A stretch of 64,000 nt of DNA, taken from contig JAGKWS010000013.1 of NCBI GenBank assembly GCA_021151685.1, positions 1 through 64,000 of the forward strand, given 5' to 3'. The position numbers were made by a program, and so were the translations under genes. A model generated the notes under the pieces. The model was not told where the DNA came from. It saw only the letters and a program-made list of their open reading frames with translations, and did not search any database. Position 1 is the first letter of the stretch, and every line of letters starts with the position of its first letter. Of this stretch, positions 54,561 through 62,845 are shown piece after piece. This DNA is from Chitinophagaceae bacterium. Its GTDB lineage: Bacteria > Bacteroidota > Bacteroidia > Chitinophagales > Chitinophagaceae.

Positions 54561-55661
54561 TCAACAAAAATATTTTACAGGATTGGTTGACAAATTCGAT
54601 AAAAGAATTGCAAAATTAGGAAAACTTTTCTTAAGTATAGTCTCAAATATTTCTGATGTATACTGTTCGCTCTCATAATGGCCTATATCGGCTATCAGGA
54701 TGCGGTCTTCGGCATCGAAAAACTGATGATACTTGAAATCGGCGGTGAGAAAAACCTGCGCACCGGCAGCAATGGCATTGCGCAGCAGAAAGCTGCCCGA
54801 CCCGCCACATAGTGCTATGGTGGTAACCGCCTCTCCGGTAAAACGGGTGTGGCGTATGCAGGCAGCCTTCATTTGGCTGGCTATCAGTTGCAGTGTTTCG
54901 GTTTCTGTAAGGGGGGTGGGCAGGGTACCTATCATGCCTGCACCTATCTCGGTAGCATCGTTTGCCAATGCAATAACCTCGTAGGCTACTTCCTCGTAGG
55001 GGTGGGCGCGCTTCATAGCGGCTACCACAGCGTGGCGGTTGGCGGCTGTTACCAGCACCTCTATACGGGTTTCTTCCACGGCCTCGCGCGGGCCACCCGC
55101 CTCGCCAATGGCGGGGTTTGTATCGCTGCCCGGCCTGAAGGTGCCTGTACCGGTGGTATTGAAGCTGCATTCGCTATACCTGCTTATATGCCCTGCCCCT
55201 GCGGCAAACATGGCATCGCGCACGGCAGTTGCCGCTGCCACAGGCACATAGGTATATAGCTTATATAAAACCCCACCCTTTGGTGCCAGTATGCGTGTAT
55301 TCGTCAGACCCAGTTTTTCGGCTATTTTGGCGTTTACTCCATTGTGTACATTGTCTACATTGGTGTGGGCTGCGTATATATTGATGTCGGCACGAATGGC
55401 CCGGGCCACTATCCGCTCGGTAGCAGTGCGGCCGGTAATGCGTTTGATACCACCAAAAATGAGAGGGTGGTGTGCCACAATCATATTACATCCACGCGCA
55501 ACGGCCTCGTCCAATATCTCCTCGGTCACATCGAGCGTTATCAGCACCCCGGTTACGGTTGCGGTGGGCTCGCCCACCTGCAGTCCACAATTATCGTAGC
55601 TCTCCTGATATACCGGAGGCGCAAAGGCCTCTATGGCGTTCATTATTTGTTTTACCGTCAT
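54561..55661 (-). CDS. Nif3-like dinuclear metal-centre protein (YqfO type)
   Basis: A 366-aa member of the NIF3/DUF34 family. Metal ligands are visible in VAHHPLIFGG (two His), YAAHTNVDN (His and Asp) and ADIGHYESEQY (His and Glu). An inserted domain (about residues 125-240) with VYVPVAAATAVRDAMFAAG is CutA/PII-like, as in B. subtilis YqfO. The family's reaction is not settled. ATG 55661 gives the normal N-terminus MTVKQIMNAIEAFAPP; the frame is open 17 codons upstream but that part is unlike the family. A near-consensus -7 box (TACCTTTA, 55680-55687) lies upstream. Confidence 0.93.
   Translation of the reverse strand: MTVKQIMNAIEAFAPPVYQESYDNCGLQVGEPTATVTGVLITLDVTEEILDEAVARGCNMIVAHHPLIFGGIKRITGRTATERIVARAIRADINIYAAHTNVDNVHNGVNAKIAEKLGLTNTRILAPKGGVLYKLYTYVPVAAATAVRDAMFAAGAGHISRYSECSFNTTGTGTFRPGSDTNPAIGEAGGPREAVEETRIEVLVTAANRHAVVAAMKRAHPYEEVAYEVIALANDATEIGAGMIGTLPTPLTETETLQLIASQMKAACIRHTRFTGEAVTTIALCGGSGSFLLRNAIAAGAQVFLTADFKYHQFFDAEDRILIADIGHYESEQYTSEIFETILKKSFPNFAILLSNLSTNPVKYFC
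54565..54572 (-). promoter_or_regulatory. -7 box inside the end of the Nif3 gene
   Basis: The minus strand reads TATTTTTG, a TAnnTTTG match, ending 7 bases before the zinc-ribbon ATG at 54557. It could start an internal leaderless transcript. Confidence 0.35.
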
Positions 55662-55739
55662 TGTGTATGAAATATGGCATAAAGGTACACACCGTACACG
55701 GCCCATAGCCATGTGCGGTGCAATCTATCTCATAACTGG

Positions 55740-57014
55740 TTATTTGGGATCAATTCTGCCAGTACCCTGGTAAGTACCAAGGCGCGACAGCGAAATTGTG
55801 TGCGAATTGGTGCTACGGCTACATTGTGCCTCGCTCACCACTTTTGTCCAATCTGCATCCTCCCATGACATGCCGTATGAAGTGGACATTGGCGGATAGT
55901 AAAATGCCGATGTGTTTTGTACCGAGTAAGAACTATCTGTCAGTTGAAATGCATCGAAATTATACATAGCCGCACCACACCATGTATAGCTATAAACGCT
56001 TGTGTTGTTGGTTGTGGCATCGATGGTAGACGGAAAGATGGTAGACACAGCCGCCACGCTTATTTTCTTCGTCTTCATGTAATAATACGCTCTATCGGCA
56101 CGATACTTGTACTCTTCGAGAGAGGTGTAATTGCCCTTGCCTACCAGCAAACTCTCTAATAGATAATAGTCGCCTTCTTGCAAATGGGTACTTGCGCCGT
56201 CATAATCGCCCAACGCATCCTCAACCCGCCAGCTATTTACAAAAACTTTCATGCCCCTCGCATGGGCAAAATCTACAAAACTGTTTTGCCGCACACGGTC
56301 TACTGCAAAGTCGTAGCCAAACTCATCGCCAAAAACACCATCTGCCCCCATGTTTTGCCATCCCAAAATTGCCTCTTGCATTTGGGCAACAGAAAGGTTT
56401 TGTGTTTTCCCTACATCTATGTAGCCAAATATCTTCATACCCGGCTTTTTTGTGCGAAGTCGGGCTATTATTTGTTTGGTTTTTGCATTATCGCCATGTG
56501 CCGATTGCCAGATACCGTCGCCAAGTACCAAAACATCAAACTTGGCGAATGATGTAGCAGCGGCTTCAACGTCGCCCCCTGCGCCGTTTACCACGCTGGG
56601 CCATGCATAATAGATACACAATGCTGCGGGTGCTTTTGGTTCGTCTTTCGCAGATGCAACATCTTTTACAAAACGGGTGTAGTATCGGCGGGTATAACGT
56701 GCAGCACTGGTAACCGTATACATTACTGATTTAGTAAAGTTGGACACTGTACCACTTCCGGGATAAACCGTTGCGCTGCTACCAGAAAGCTGAATATCCG
56801 GAGCCAATGCGGTTGGGTCGGCACCCGGAGGAATCGTCAGGAATATGGTATCGCGCTTTATGATGCCTTTTGTTGCAGGAAATGTACCCGCCAACACAAA
56901 CGATGTAATGCTATCTGCATTCCCGTTTACAGGAGGAGGATCGACAGGATTGTGCGGCTTTGTACATCCCCAAACCACAGTAGTAACTGCTACAATCAAT
57001 AGAAACGTTCTCAT
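55740..57014 (-). CDS. Lipoprotein with TIM-barrel glycosidase-like domain
   Basis: A 424-aa lipoprotein (VTTVVWGC, Cys17). The N-terminal 110 residues are a beta domain of a DUF5018-like kind (VLAGTFPATKGIIKRDTIF). The rest (about 130-410) resembles GH114/GH135-type or related putative glycosidases: FDVLVLGDGIWQ, KPGMKIFGYIDVGKT, GADGVFGDEFGYDFAVDR (candidate catalytic Asp/Glu), MKVFVNSWRVEDAL and GDYYLLESLLV. GH114 enzymes cut galactosaminogalactan-like polymers, so an exopolysaccharide-cleaving role is possible but unproven. The gene stands alone between Nif3 and the HTH gene. Confidence 0.72.
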   Translation of the reverse strand: MRTFLLIVAVTTVVWGCTKPHNPVDPPPVNGNADSITSFVLAGTFPATKGIIKRDTIFLTIPPGADPTALAPDIQLSGSSATVYPGSGTVSNFTKSVMYTVTSAARYTRRYYTRFVKDVASAKDEPKAPAALCIYYAWPSVVNGAGGDVEAAATSFAKFDVLVLGDGIWQSAHGDNAKTKQIIARLRTKKPGMKIFGYIDVGKTQNLSVAQMQEAILGWQNMGADGVFGDEFGYDFAVDRVRQNSFVDFAHARGMKVFVNSWRVEDALGDYDGASTHLQEGDYYLLESLLVGKGNYTSLEEYKYRADRAYYYMKTKKISVAAVSTIFPSTIDATTNNTSVYSYTWCGAAMYNFDAFQLTDSSYSVQNTSAFYYPPMSTSYGMSWEDADWTKVVSEAQCSRSTNSHTISLSRLGTYQGTGRIDPK

Positions 57015-57126
57015 AATGGCGTATACTTAATTGTAATGAAGATACGAACATTATACCGCCCGCATACGTTCTGTTTATAAACTTTTTTATATCTAACCAA
57101 AAGTTAATAATTCAATTTTCTGGCGG

Positions 57127-58050
57127 TCATACTACAATTACCCCAACCAATTCGGCGCCTACTCCCTTTAGTGCAGCATAGGTGAGTTTGTCCATCTGCG
57201 CACCGTCGAAATTGATGGTAGACAAAGAGCGGTAGAACTTGTTGGTGATGGCAAAACCGGGGCGAAACGACACGTTTTGCAAGGTAGCCCCCCGGAAGGT
57301 AGCATTGTTGAGTGCGGTACGGTCGAAATGGACATTGGTGAAGGTTTGGCCATCGAAACACACATTACGAAGGTCGGCATTGCGAAAATGCACGCCATTG
57401 AAGGTACAATTGGTGAAGCCTGTGGTGGTAAGGTCGCACTTATCGAAGGTGGTACCTACCATTACCACATGGTCGAAAAGTGCCCCGTTTAGGGTTACCG
57501 CCGTGAACGTTGCATTGGTGAGGTTGGCCTCTTCGAATGTGGTTGCACTCATATCGGAAGCCGAAAACGCACAATCAGTAAGGTTGGCACCGTTGAAGCT
57601 GGCATTGCGAATATCGCTACCCGTGAAATAGCTACCTGTGAGGTTGGCCGCCGCAAAGTTGGCCGCCTGCAATGCACTACCATTAAACTTGCGTGCCGGG
57701 GCATGGGTACCCACAAAGTCTATGCCGGCAAGGTTGCTGCCGCTAAAATTGGTAAGTGCATCGGGTGTTGAGGGAGCAGCGGTAGTAGGCGGCTTATCGG
57801 CTGGCAGCGGCGATGTATTAGTGTCGGTATTGCCATTATCGATAGTAGTACCGCCAGAAAAGTAGTTGAGGTCTACCCCCAACAACTCTGCCAGCCGGGT
57901 AACTACCAGAATATCGGGTACCGACTCGCCCCGCTCCCACTTGCCCACCGCCTGCGGACTAATAAATAACTGCTGCGCCAGTTGCGCTTGCGATACCCCT
58001 TTGTCTTTTCTTGCTTCGGCTATTTTGCTGCCTACAAATTTTGCATTCAT
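57127..58050 (-). CDS. XRE-type HTH fused to pentapeptide repeats
   Basis: A 307-aa protein. Residues 1-62 are a helix-turn-helix of the XRE class: IAEARKDKGVSQAQLAQQLFISPQAVGKWERG. After a polar linker (about 65-105) a right-handed pentapeptide-repeat helix spans about 110-285, recognisable from repeated A(D/N)LXX units such as NFSGSNLAGIDF, AANLTGSYFTGSDIRN and CNFNGVHF-like turns. Pentapeptide-repeat proteins of the Qnr/MfpA type mimic DNA and bind gyrase; here the fusion suggests a regulator that senses or blocks something, but the target is unknown. A promoter and a 15-bp palindrome lie upstream. ATG 58050 gives the intact HTH. Confidence 0.8.
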   Translation of the reverse strand: MNAKFVGSKIAEARKDKGVSQAQLAQQLFISPQAVGKWERGESVPDILVVTRLAELLGVDLNYFSGGTTIDNGNTDTNTSPLPADKPPTTAAPSTPDALTNFSGSNLAGIDFVGTHAPARKFNGSALQAANFAAANLTGSYFTGSDIRNASFNGANLTDCAFSASDMSATTFEEANLTNATFTAVTLNGALFDHVVMVGTTFDKCDLTTTGFTNCTFNGVHFRNADLRNVCFDGQTFTNVHFDRTALNNATFRGATLQNVSFRPGFAITNKFYRSLSTINFDGAQMDKLTYAALKGVGAELVGVIVV

Positions 58051-58081
58051 AATGGTTTGTTTTGTTGATGAACCAATGCAG

Positions 58082-58089
58082 CAAAGGTA
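58082..58089 (-). promoter_or_regulatory. -7 promoter box of the HTH-pentapeptide gene
   Basis: The minus strand reads TACCTTTG, a full TAnnTTTG match, 31 bases before the ATG at 58050. A TTTG on the same strand (58113-58116) is a possible -33 element 23 bases further out. Confidence 0.45.
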
Positions 58090-58164
58090 GATTCGCCCTT
58101 TCGGCACTCCATCAAAATGGCCGCTACCCTTGGTTGTGAGGCCACTAGTTGCAGTTGTATTGCC

Positions 58165-58179
58165 ACAACCAGTGGTTGT
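58165..58179. promoter_or_regulatory. 15-bp palindrome, possible operator of the HTH-pentapeptide gene
   Basis: ACAACCA-G-TGGTTGT is a perfect inverted repeat with a one-base centre. Further GGTTGTG and CCACTAGTTG half-site-like words lie nearby (58130-58160). XRE regulators often bind such sites in their own promoters; this is inferred. Confidence 0.4.
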
Positions 58180-58278
58180 TTTGGGGCGATGCAGTACAAA
58201 ATAATGAAATGGGGTTGATGTTTTTGGGGGAGGGGGGATTTATGTGTCTCCACCCTATACTAAATTACATGCGGAGAA

Positions 58279-58286
58279 TAGTTTTG
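58279..58286 (+). promoter_or_regulatory. -7 promoter box of the lipoprotein gene
   Basis: TAGTTTTG matches TAnnTTTG, 57 bases before the ATG at 58344. No clear -33 element. Confidence 0.35.
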
Positions 58287-58343
58287 TGATAACATTAAAT
58301 ATTAATTGCTGTATGGTGCGGCTGGAAAATGTAATATTGACCT

Positions 58344-59030
58344 ATGAAAAATGCATACTCATACATCATAGCAGCGATGGCGCTACTACTTTTAGCTTCT
58401 GGCTGTAGAAAAAAGGAAATAGGCGATTTTTCCCCTCTGTACCAATCAATTGATGTAAAATTCTTTAAGGATAACAATACTTCTTCGGCCATCGCACTTT
58501 TCTACAAGGGTGGTGCGGGTGGAAACAAGGCTTACTTCCTTGATCGTAACCTGATACAACTAAATGGAGTTACAGACTCTGGCATCAATAACAACACGCC
58601 CGATTTCTTCAGGTGGTCATTTGCAGGCCAGCCCGATATGACGTTTACGTTGAAGAAAGAAAATTCAACCGTTGTCAATAAGGTGTTGAGATCGGACATA
58701 AAAGATTTTGACATAGAAATAGATTCGTTTTTTTCGGTAAACGACACCATAAAGGCAAAATGGATAGGGCCCGATCTTGAAGACGGCGAAACAGTAGGTA
58801 TCTCATTCAACAGAGAGTCCGACTCGTCCGGATTGTGGAGTGGCATATCGGGCGAGGCTACGGGCAGGTATTTTGTGCTGAAGTACAGCGAAACCAAAAT
58901 GTTTCATCCGGGCGTATACCATGTGGCAGCAGCAAGGATAAAACGAATGCCACTACAGCAAAATGATGGTGGCGCAGGTGGCAACATAACTGTGAGCCTG
59001 TATGTGAATAAGACGGTTGTGATAAGGTGA
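58344..59030 (+). CDS. Small lipoprotein of unknown function
   Basis: A 228-aa protein with a lipoprotein signal (ALLLLASGC, Cys21) and a charged follow-up (RKKEIGDF). The mature protein is beta-rich (MTFTLKKENSTVV, EIDSFFSVNDTI, GNITVSLYVNKTVVIR), without a known motif. It might be a one-domain envelope protein. No partner gene is obvious: a long non-coding stretch follows. Confidence 0.6.
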   Translation: MKNAYSYIIAAMALLLLASGCRKKEIGDFSPLYQSIDVKFFKDNNTSSAIALFYKGGAGGNKAYFLDRNLIQLNGVTDSGINNNTPDFFRWSFAGQPDMTFTLKKENSTVVNKVLRSDIKDFDIEIDSFFSVNDTIKAKWIGPDLEDGETVGISFNRESDSSGLWSGISGEATGRYFVLKYSETKMFHPGVYHVAAARIKRMPLQQNDGGAGGNITVSLYVNKTVVIR

Positions 59031-59390
59031 TGCACATGGGTCTAAAGATTCAATTTCACAAAAATATCTGCTAAAGCCTCTCCTATAAATTTTTCTTCCC
59101 CAAAAGCGTTTCATAGTTTATTACCTATGTATGAAGCGGGGATGTCTATCGGGAGACCGATAGGGGTATGTGCCCTGAAATGAATAGAAAAAAAATCTGC
59201 TTGCCCCATGCTGGAGGCAGTATGCTGTAGAAGGCTTATTTTTTCATAATAACATCCTGTTTACTACATAGAATGGGGGAAGATAAACTTCAACGATAAC
59301 AAAGCGAGAGGTCTTTCATGCAACATGTATGAACAACATTGCTGCAAGCCAGCTACCATGGCAGTTGCCTAATTGCAGATATACAAGCTA
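59031..59390. other. 360-base intergenic region
   Basis: No convincing gene on either strand. One short hairpin is visible: CTATCGG (59146-59152), GAGA loop, CCGATAG (59157-59163). No T-run follows. Otherwise the sequence is AT-rich with no clear repeat. Confidence 0.6.
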
Positions 59391-60158
59391 TTACAACGAG
59401 TGATAACTTTTTATATCAATGCCTTTGAGAAGTGGGTGCATTTTCGCTTCCAGGTTCACCTTGTCAATATCTACCACTTCATTTTTGTCATTGAGCATGG
59501 CATGTACCATTATCTCTATATTCTTGTTGGCAAAGGCCTGATTGTTGATGATATCGGCATATTCATTGGCACTACAAAACACATCGGTTGTTGTCATTCC
59601 AAAGCGCGACCTGATGTATGTATTGAATAATTGCTTGTAAACGGCCTTAGCTTTCGATGTTTTACCTATGTTTTTGGTGAGTCTTACTTTTCTGATACCA
59701 AACTCGCGCGCTACCTGCAGGTATACATTGATGATGGCAAACTCGGTGTGTACATGATGATGCGAGTCGAGATGGGTGGGCACAATATGATTGTCTATAA
59801 GCCGTTGTAGTTGGGCTTTTATCTCAATGTAAACGGCTTTCTTTTCATCGGCCGAGAGCGAGAACAGTGCTTTTTGCCTGTTGTATGCAAACTGACCATC
59901 GGCAAAAAATTTTGGGCATTTCTTTATTGGCTCGGTAAGCGGTGCTCCCTCGGTAAGGTTCATATGCAGGCCTATAGCATTTTTCAGTATAGGGCTGGTA
60001 TTGGCCCGTTCTACGGCATCGCCAAAGCCGGGCCTGCTGGCCATCATAGTAGTGCTGGATATACACCCCATTTCAAACGCCCTTTGTATGGCATCGTTTA
60101 CAGAATTGCTTATGCCAAAGTCGTCTGAATTTACTATGACTACCCTATTAGACCTCAT
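59391..60158 (-). CDS. ChbG/YdjC-family carbohydrate deacetylase
   Basis: A 255-aa TIM-barrel-like metal hydrolase. The YdjC signature is present: VIVNSDDFGISNSVNDA (catalytic Asp12, Asp13), GLHMNLTEGAPL (His65) and THLDSHHHVHTEF (His residues of the metal site). Family members remove N-acetyl groups from chitobiose or other amino sugars. It overlaps the upstream FkbH-like gene by 11 bases on the same strand, so the two proteins are made together and may modify the same glycan. Confidence 0.9.
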   Translation of the reverse strand: MRSNRVVIVNSDDFGISNSVNDAIQRAFEMGCISSTTMMASRPGFGDAVERANTSPILKNAIGLHMNLTEGAPLTEPIKKCPKFFADGQFAYNRQKALFSLSADEKKAVYIEIKAQLQRLIDNHIVPTHLDSHHHVHTEFAIINVYLQVAREFGIRKVRLTKNIGKTSKAKAVYKQLFNTYIRSRFGMTTTDVFCSANEYADIINNQAFANKNIEIMVHAMLNDKNEVVDIDKVNLEAKMHPLLKGIDIKSYHSL

Positions 60159-61968
60159 ATACTGTTATTATTTCCTCTTGTGGTTTTAGCGTTTCTATTT
60201 CCTTTTTCAGAATGTAATGGTCGTTACCCAACGATTGCTTCTCAAATTCCAGATCTTCGAAGACAGTGAGTATTGGTGCATTCCTGCTAGTCTTTATGTA
60301 GTCGGCAAGTATTACGGGCACCCCTGCTGTCTTCATCTTGCGGCTAAGCCAGTAAACAAAACTATGTTCTACCATTTTCTGCGCTACGCGGCAAGATATA
60401 ACAAAGTCTGTTATCTTGTAATAATCGGCAGACTTGGCTATGATACAAAAACCAACTATACCATATTCTCCAAATTTATCGCGGCAGTCGAATGCGTATT
60501 TCAGGAAGGTGTTATTGTCCAGTATGGCATCATACTCTTCGCGGGTATATCTTTTCGATGATATGTTCAGTTGGTTGGTGCGTTGTATCAGTTCGTAACA
60601 TCTGTCCTTTTGTTCTGGTTGGGAGGGTACAAATATGTTCAGATGAAAGTCGCAGCTTTTCAGGAAGCTGGCATAATCGCCAGAGAAGCTTTCTACCACC
60701 TCGTTGCGTTTTTGCTCTATCTGGTAAAATTTGCGTCTGTTTCGTCCTTCTTCTGTTACGGGGGTATTGAACTCTGGCAATGAGAGCAACTCATTGATAC
60801 GGGTATGTTCGTACACACGCACCTGTGGCAGTGCGGTAGCTATTTCCATACGCTCGAATGGGGAGTCGTCTATTACGGCAAACGTATCTATGTTGATGTT
60901 GAGACTTTTTGCAATGCGTTTAAGACTTTCGCTTTTCTGGCCCCAATTGATACCGGGATACAAGAAGTATTCATCAATGCCTATACTTGCCAGAAAAGGC
61001 ATTACCTCGTCGTGGCTGTTTTTGCTTACTACGGTTTGAATAATGCCCATCTCATCCAGCTTTTTGATGAGTGCTACTGCATCCTTATTCACCACAAGGT
61101 CTTCGGGCTTGCTTTCTATAAACACCCCCGCCCATAGGGTATTATCAAGATCCCATGCCACGCACTTTACCTTGGCGGCCGGTGTGGGCAAATTGGTAGC
61201 GGTAGCGGGGTTTGCGGGTTTGCTTTTATATTTCACAAAATCGAGCCAGGTAAATACGAGGTGCATCTCCTGATCGTTTTCGGGGTAGACAGACAGTGTG
61301 CCTGTAGGCAATCCGTCTACATATCTGAATTCGGCAAAGGGTATCTTTATCAGGTTTTGCCCGGGGTTTACCACTACCGAGCTACGAAACTGATTGTGTA
61401 GTTTGTTTTCTATTACAAGACGAAACGGTACAGCCTCGTACGAGTAGCACTCTATCACAAAATCGTCAAAAACAATATCGGGCTGCCCGGCTATTGGTTC
61501 TCTTAGTTTTTTTCTTTTGTGCAGGGTATAGGCACCGTTTAGCTTTCGTTTGTTATCCAACCACTTTAGCGGGCCATACATAGCGTCTATGAGGCCCACT
61601 ATACGTTGGTTTTTGTGGGCTTGCTGTTGTATCTCTGGCACAGTGCCGTACTTCATACTCAGTTCGGTCTCCAGCTTACCCCATTTTTTGAATTTTATTT
61701 CGGCTCCATAACCCAAAAGGCCACTAAAGCTTTTATTCTGCCGCACACCATAATACAGATTACGGCATTTTTTATCGGCCCGTTCTATGTACAGCGGGCA
61801 CGATGCATAACACGATGGCGGGGCACACTCCAGGCAATGCTCTTCCCAATGTGTTTGTAATATGTACTCGATATCTGAAGTAAGTATCTGAGACTTTACT
61901 AAATGAGTATCGGCAGTATGTGCATTTTTGCTGTATGCAACATCATCAAACCACTCAATTTGATACAT
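60148..61968 (-). CDS. FkbH-like HAD-IIIC protein with N-terminal Cys cluster and acetyltransferase-like end
   Basis: A 606-aa protein. Near the N-terminus a cysteine group (Cys45, Cys48, Cys53, Cys57, Cys68; HCLECAPPSCYASCPLY) resembles an Fe-S or Zn site. The middle (about 90-245) is a beta-rich region, then an FkbH-type HAD domain starts at residue 270 (VAWDLDNTLWAGVF, Asp273 and Asp275). The last 150 residues (RCYELIQRTNQLNISSKRYT, GIVGFCIIAKSADYY) look like an acyl/acetyltransferase. FkbH domains load glyceryl groups onto carrier proteins in polyketide and polysaccharide pathways; no carrier protein gene is near. It is translationally coupled to a ChbG deacetylase. Confidence 0.8.
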   Translation of the reverse strand: MYQIEWFDDVAYSKNAHTADTHLVKSQILTSDIEYILQTHWEEHCLECAPPSCYASCPLYIERADKKCRNLYYGVRQNKSFSGLLGYGAEIKFKKWGKLETELSMKYGTVPEIQQQAHKNQRIVGLIDAMYGPLKWLDNKRKLNGAYTLHKRKKLREPIAGQPDIVFDDFVIECYSYEAVPFRLVIENKLHNQFRSSVVVNPGQNLIKIPFAEFRYVDGLPTGTLSVYPENDQEMHLVFTWLDFVKYKSKPANPATATNLPTPAAKVKCVAWDLDNTLWAGVFIESKPEDLVVNKDAVALIKKLDEMGIIQTVVSKNSHDEVMPFLASIGIDEYFLYPGINWGQKSESLKRIAKSLNINIDTFAVIDDSPFERMEIATALPQVRVYEHTRINELLSLPEFNTPVTEEGRNRRKFYQIEQKRNEVVESFSGDYASFLKSCDFHLNIFVPSQPEQKDRCYELIQRTNQLNISSKRYTREEYDAILDNNTFLKYAFDCRDKFGEYGIVGFCIIAKSADYYKITDFVISCRVAQKMVEHSFVYWLSRKMKTAGVPVILADYIKTSRNAPILTVFEDLEFEKQSLGNDHYILKKEIETLKPQEEIITVYEV

Positions 61969-62356
61969 AAAAATTGTAATTATAAAACATACTAAAGGCG
62001 ACCAATTGCACTATAAACACAGATAGGAAAGTGGTTAAAGGTACAGGCTTTTTGGCACTTGAACCAATGAGATGGCTATGTGTGCATAGATGGAATTGAC
62101 TGTTATTTCTTTATTACCACTGCTGCGGATAAAATGAAATATGTGTGCGTTGTAGCGCAAGCCACTACTTTGTTTGACACGCAATTTTTTGACGCAAAAA
62201 AGGGCAAAGCCGGAACTTTTTATTGAGACCTATGTGTGTTTTAATACCCTCAGTTTTTTTGGTTCATTCCAAGATCGGTAGATTTTATACTGAATGAACA
62301 TTAAGGAAACAATGGCAAACTTTATGCCCATTACTCTTTGCCAACTGCTTTTACAT
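61969..62356. other. 388-base intergenic region
   Basis: AT-rich sequence between the FkbH gene and the PD-(D/E)XK-like gene. No gene is supported. A 7-bp inverted repeat TGGCAAA/TTTGCCA (62313-62319, 62337-62343) lies just past the stop of the nuclease-like gene and could be a weak minus-strand terminator. No tRNA or attachment-site repeat is visible. Confidence 0.55.
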
Positions 62357-62843
62357 CTATTTCACAACGATCTCGGCTTGTACGTTCAGCCGTACGCGGT
62401 GATTGTCGAAAAAGGATTTCATCGTCTCATTGTCGATGGTATGAAAGTTTGGGTGCCTTTTGTTGGCTGCAAACGCCATCTTGTGACGATACTTATCGAG
62501 GTTATGGGCAGTTTTGTAACTAATAATCGTCGCCTCTAACTGCTCTATTGCTCCCGAAATCCATTCCTTTCGCTCATCTTTAAGTTCTACAAAAACAATG
62601 TTGTCGGTGTAGGTGAGCATAGCATCACACCGTTTAGGGTCGTTTCCAGCTTTATCGTGTTGAAAGACACACTTATCTATAGCTGTAAAAGTGATTTCCT
62701 TTCCACTTTTGTTGCTTACTGTAGCTATCCAATTGTTGGTATCTTTTTCATCGATGTATGCAGGTTGTTCACCTACATCATCACATATGCCAAAACGGGT
62801 ACTATTGGTGGTGGATTGGCAACGTTGTTCAAAAAAAATTCAT
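62357..62843 (-). CDS. PD-(D/E)XK-like small protein, frame broken at a T8 run after the start
   Basis: Read straight from ATG 62843 the frame stops after four codons (ATG AAT TTT TTT TGA). If one T is dropped from the eight-T run (A-run at 62831-62838 on the plus strand), it continues for 161 aa to 62357, beginning MNFFEQRCQS. All the following sequence is protein-like. In the middle lie CDAMLTYTDNIVFVELKD and IEQL, i.e. an Asp, an Asp-x-n-Glu-x-Lys arrangement and a Gln, as in PD-(D/E)XK nucleases; a conserved-looking NKRHPNFHTIDNETM segment and an NHRVRLNVQA end follow. The ATG lies 2 bases after the stop of the ABC-type ATPase gene. Either the run is mis-sequenced, or slippage controls expression. 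Confidence 0.6.
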
Positions 62844-62845
62844 AG

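Noticed and set aside
62294..62539. 81-aa and 61-aa plus-strand frames opposite the nuclease-like gene
   Set aside because: Antisense to the corrected nuclease-like frame and without protein-like features.
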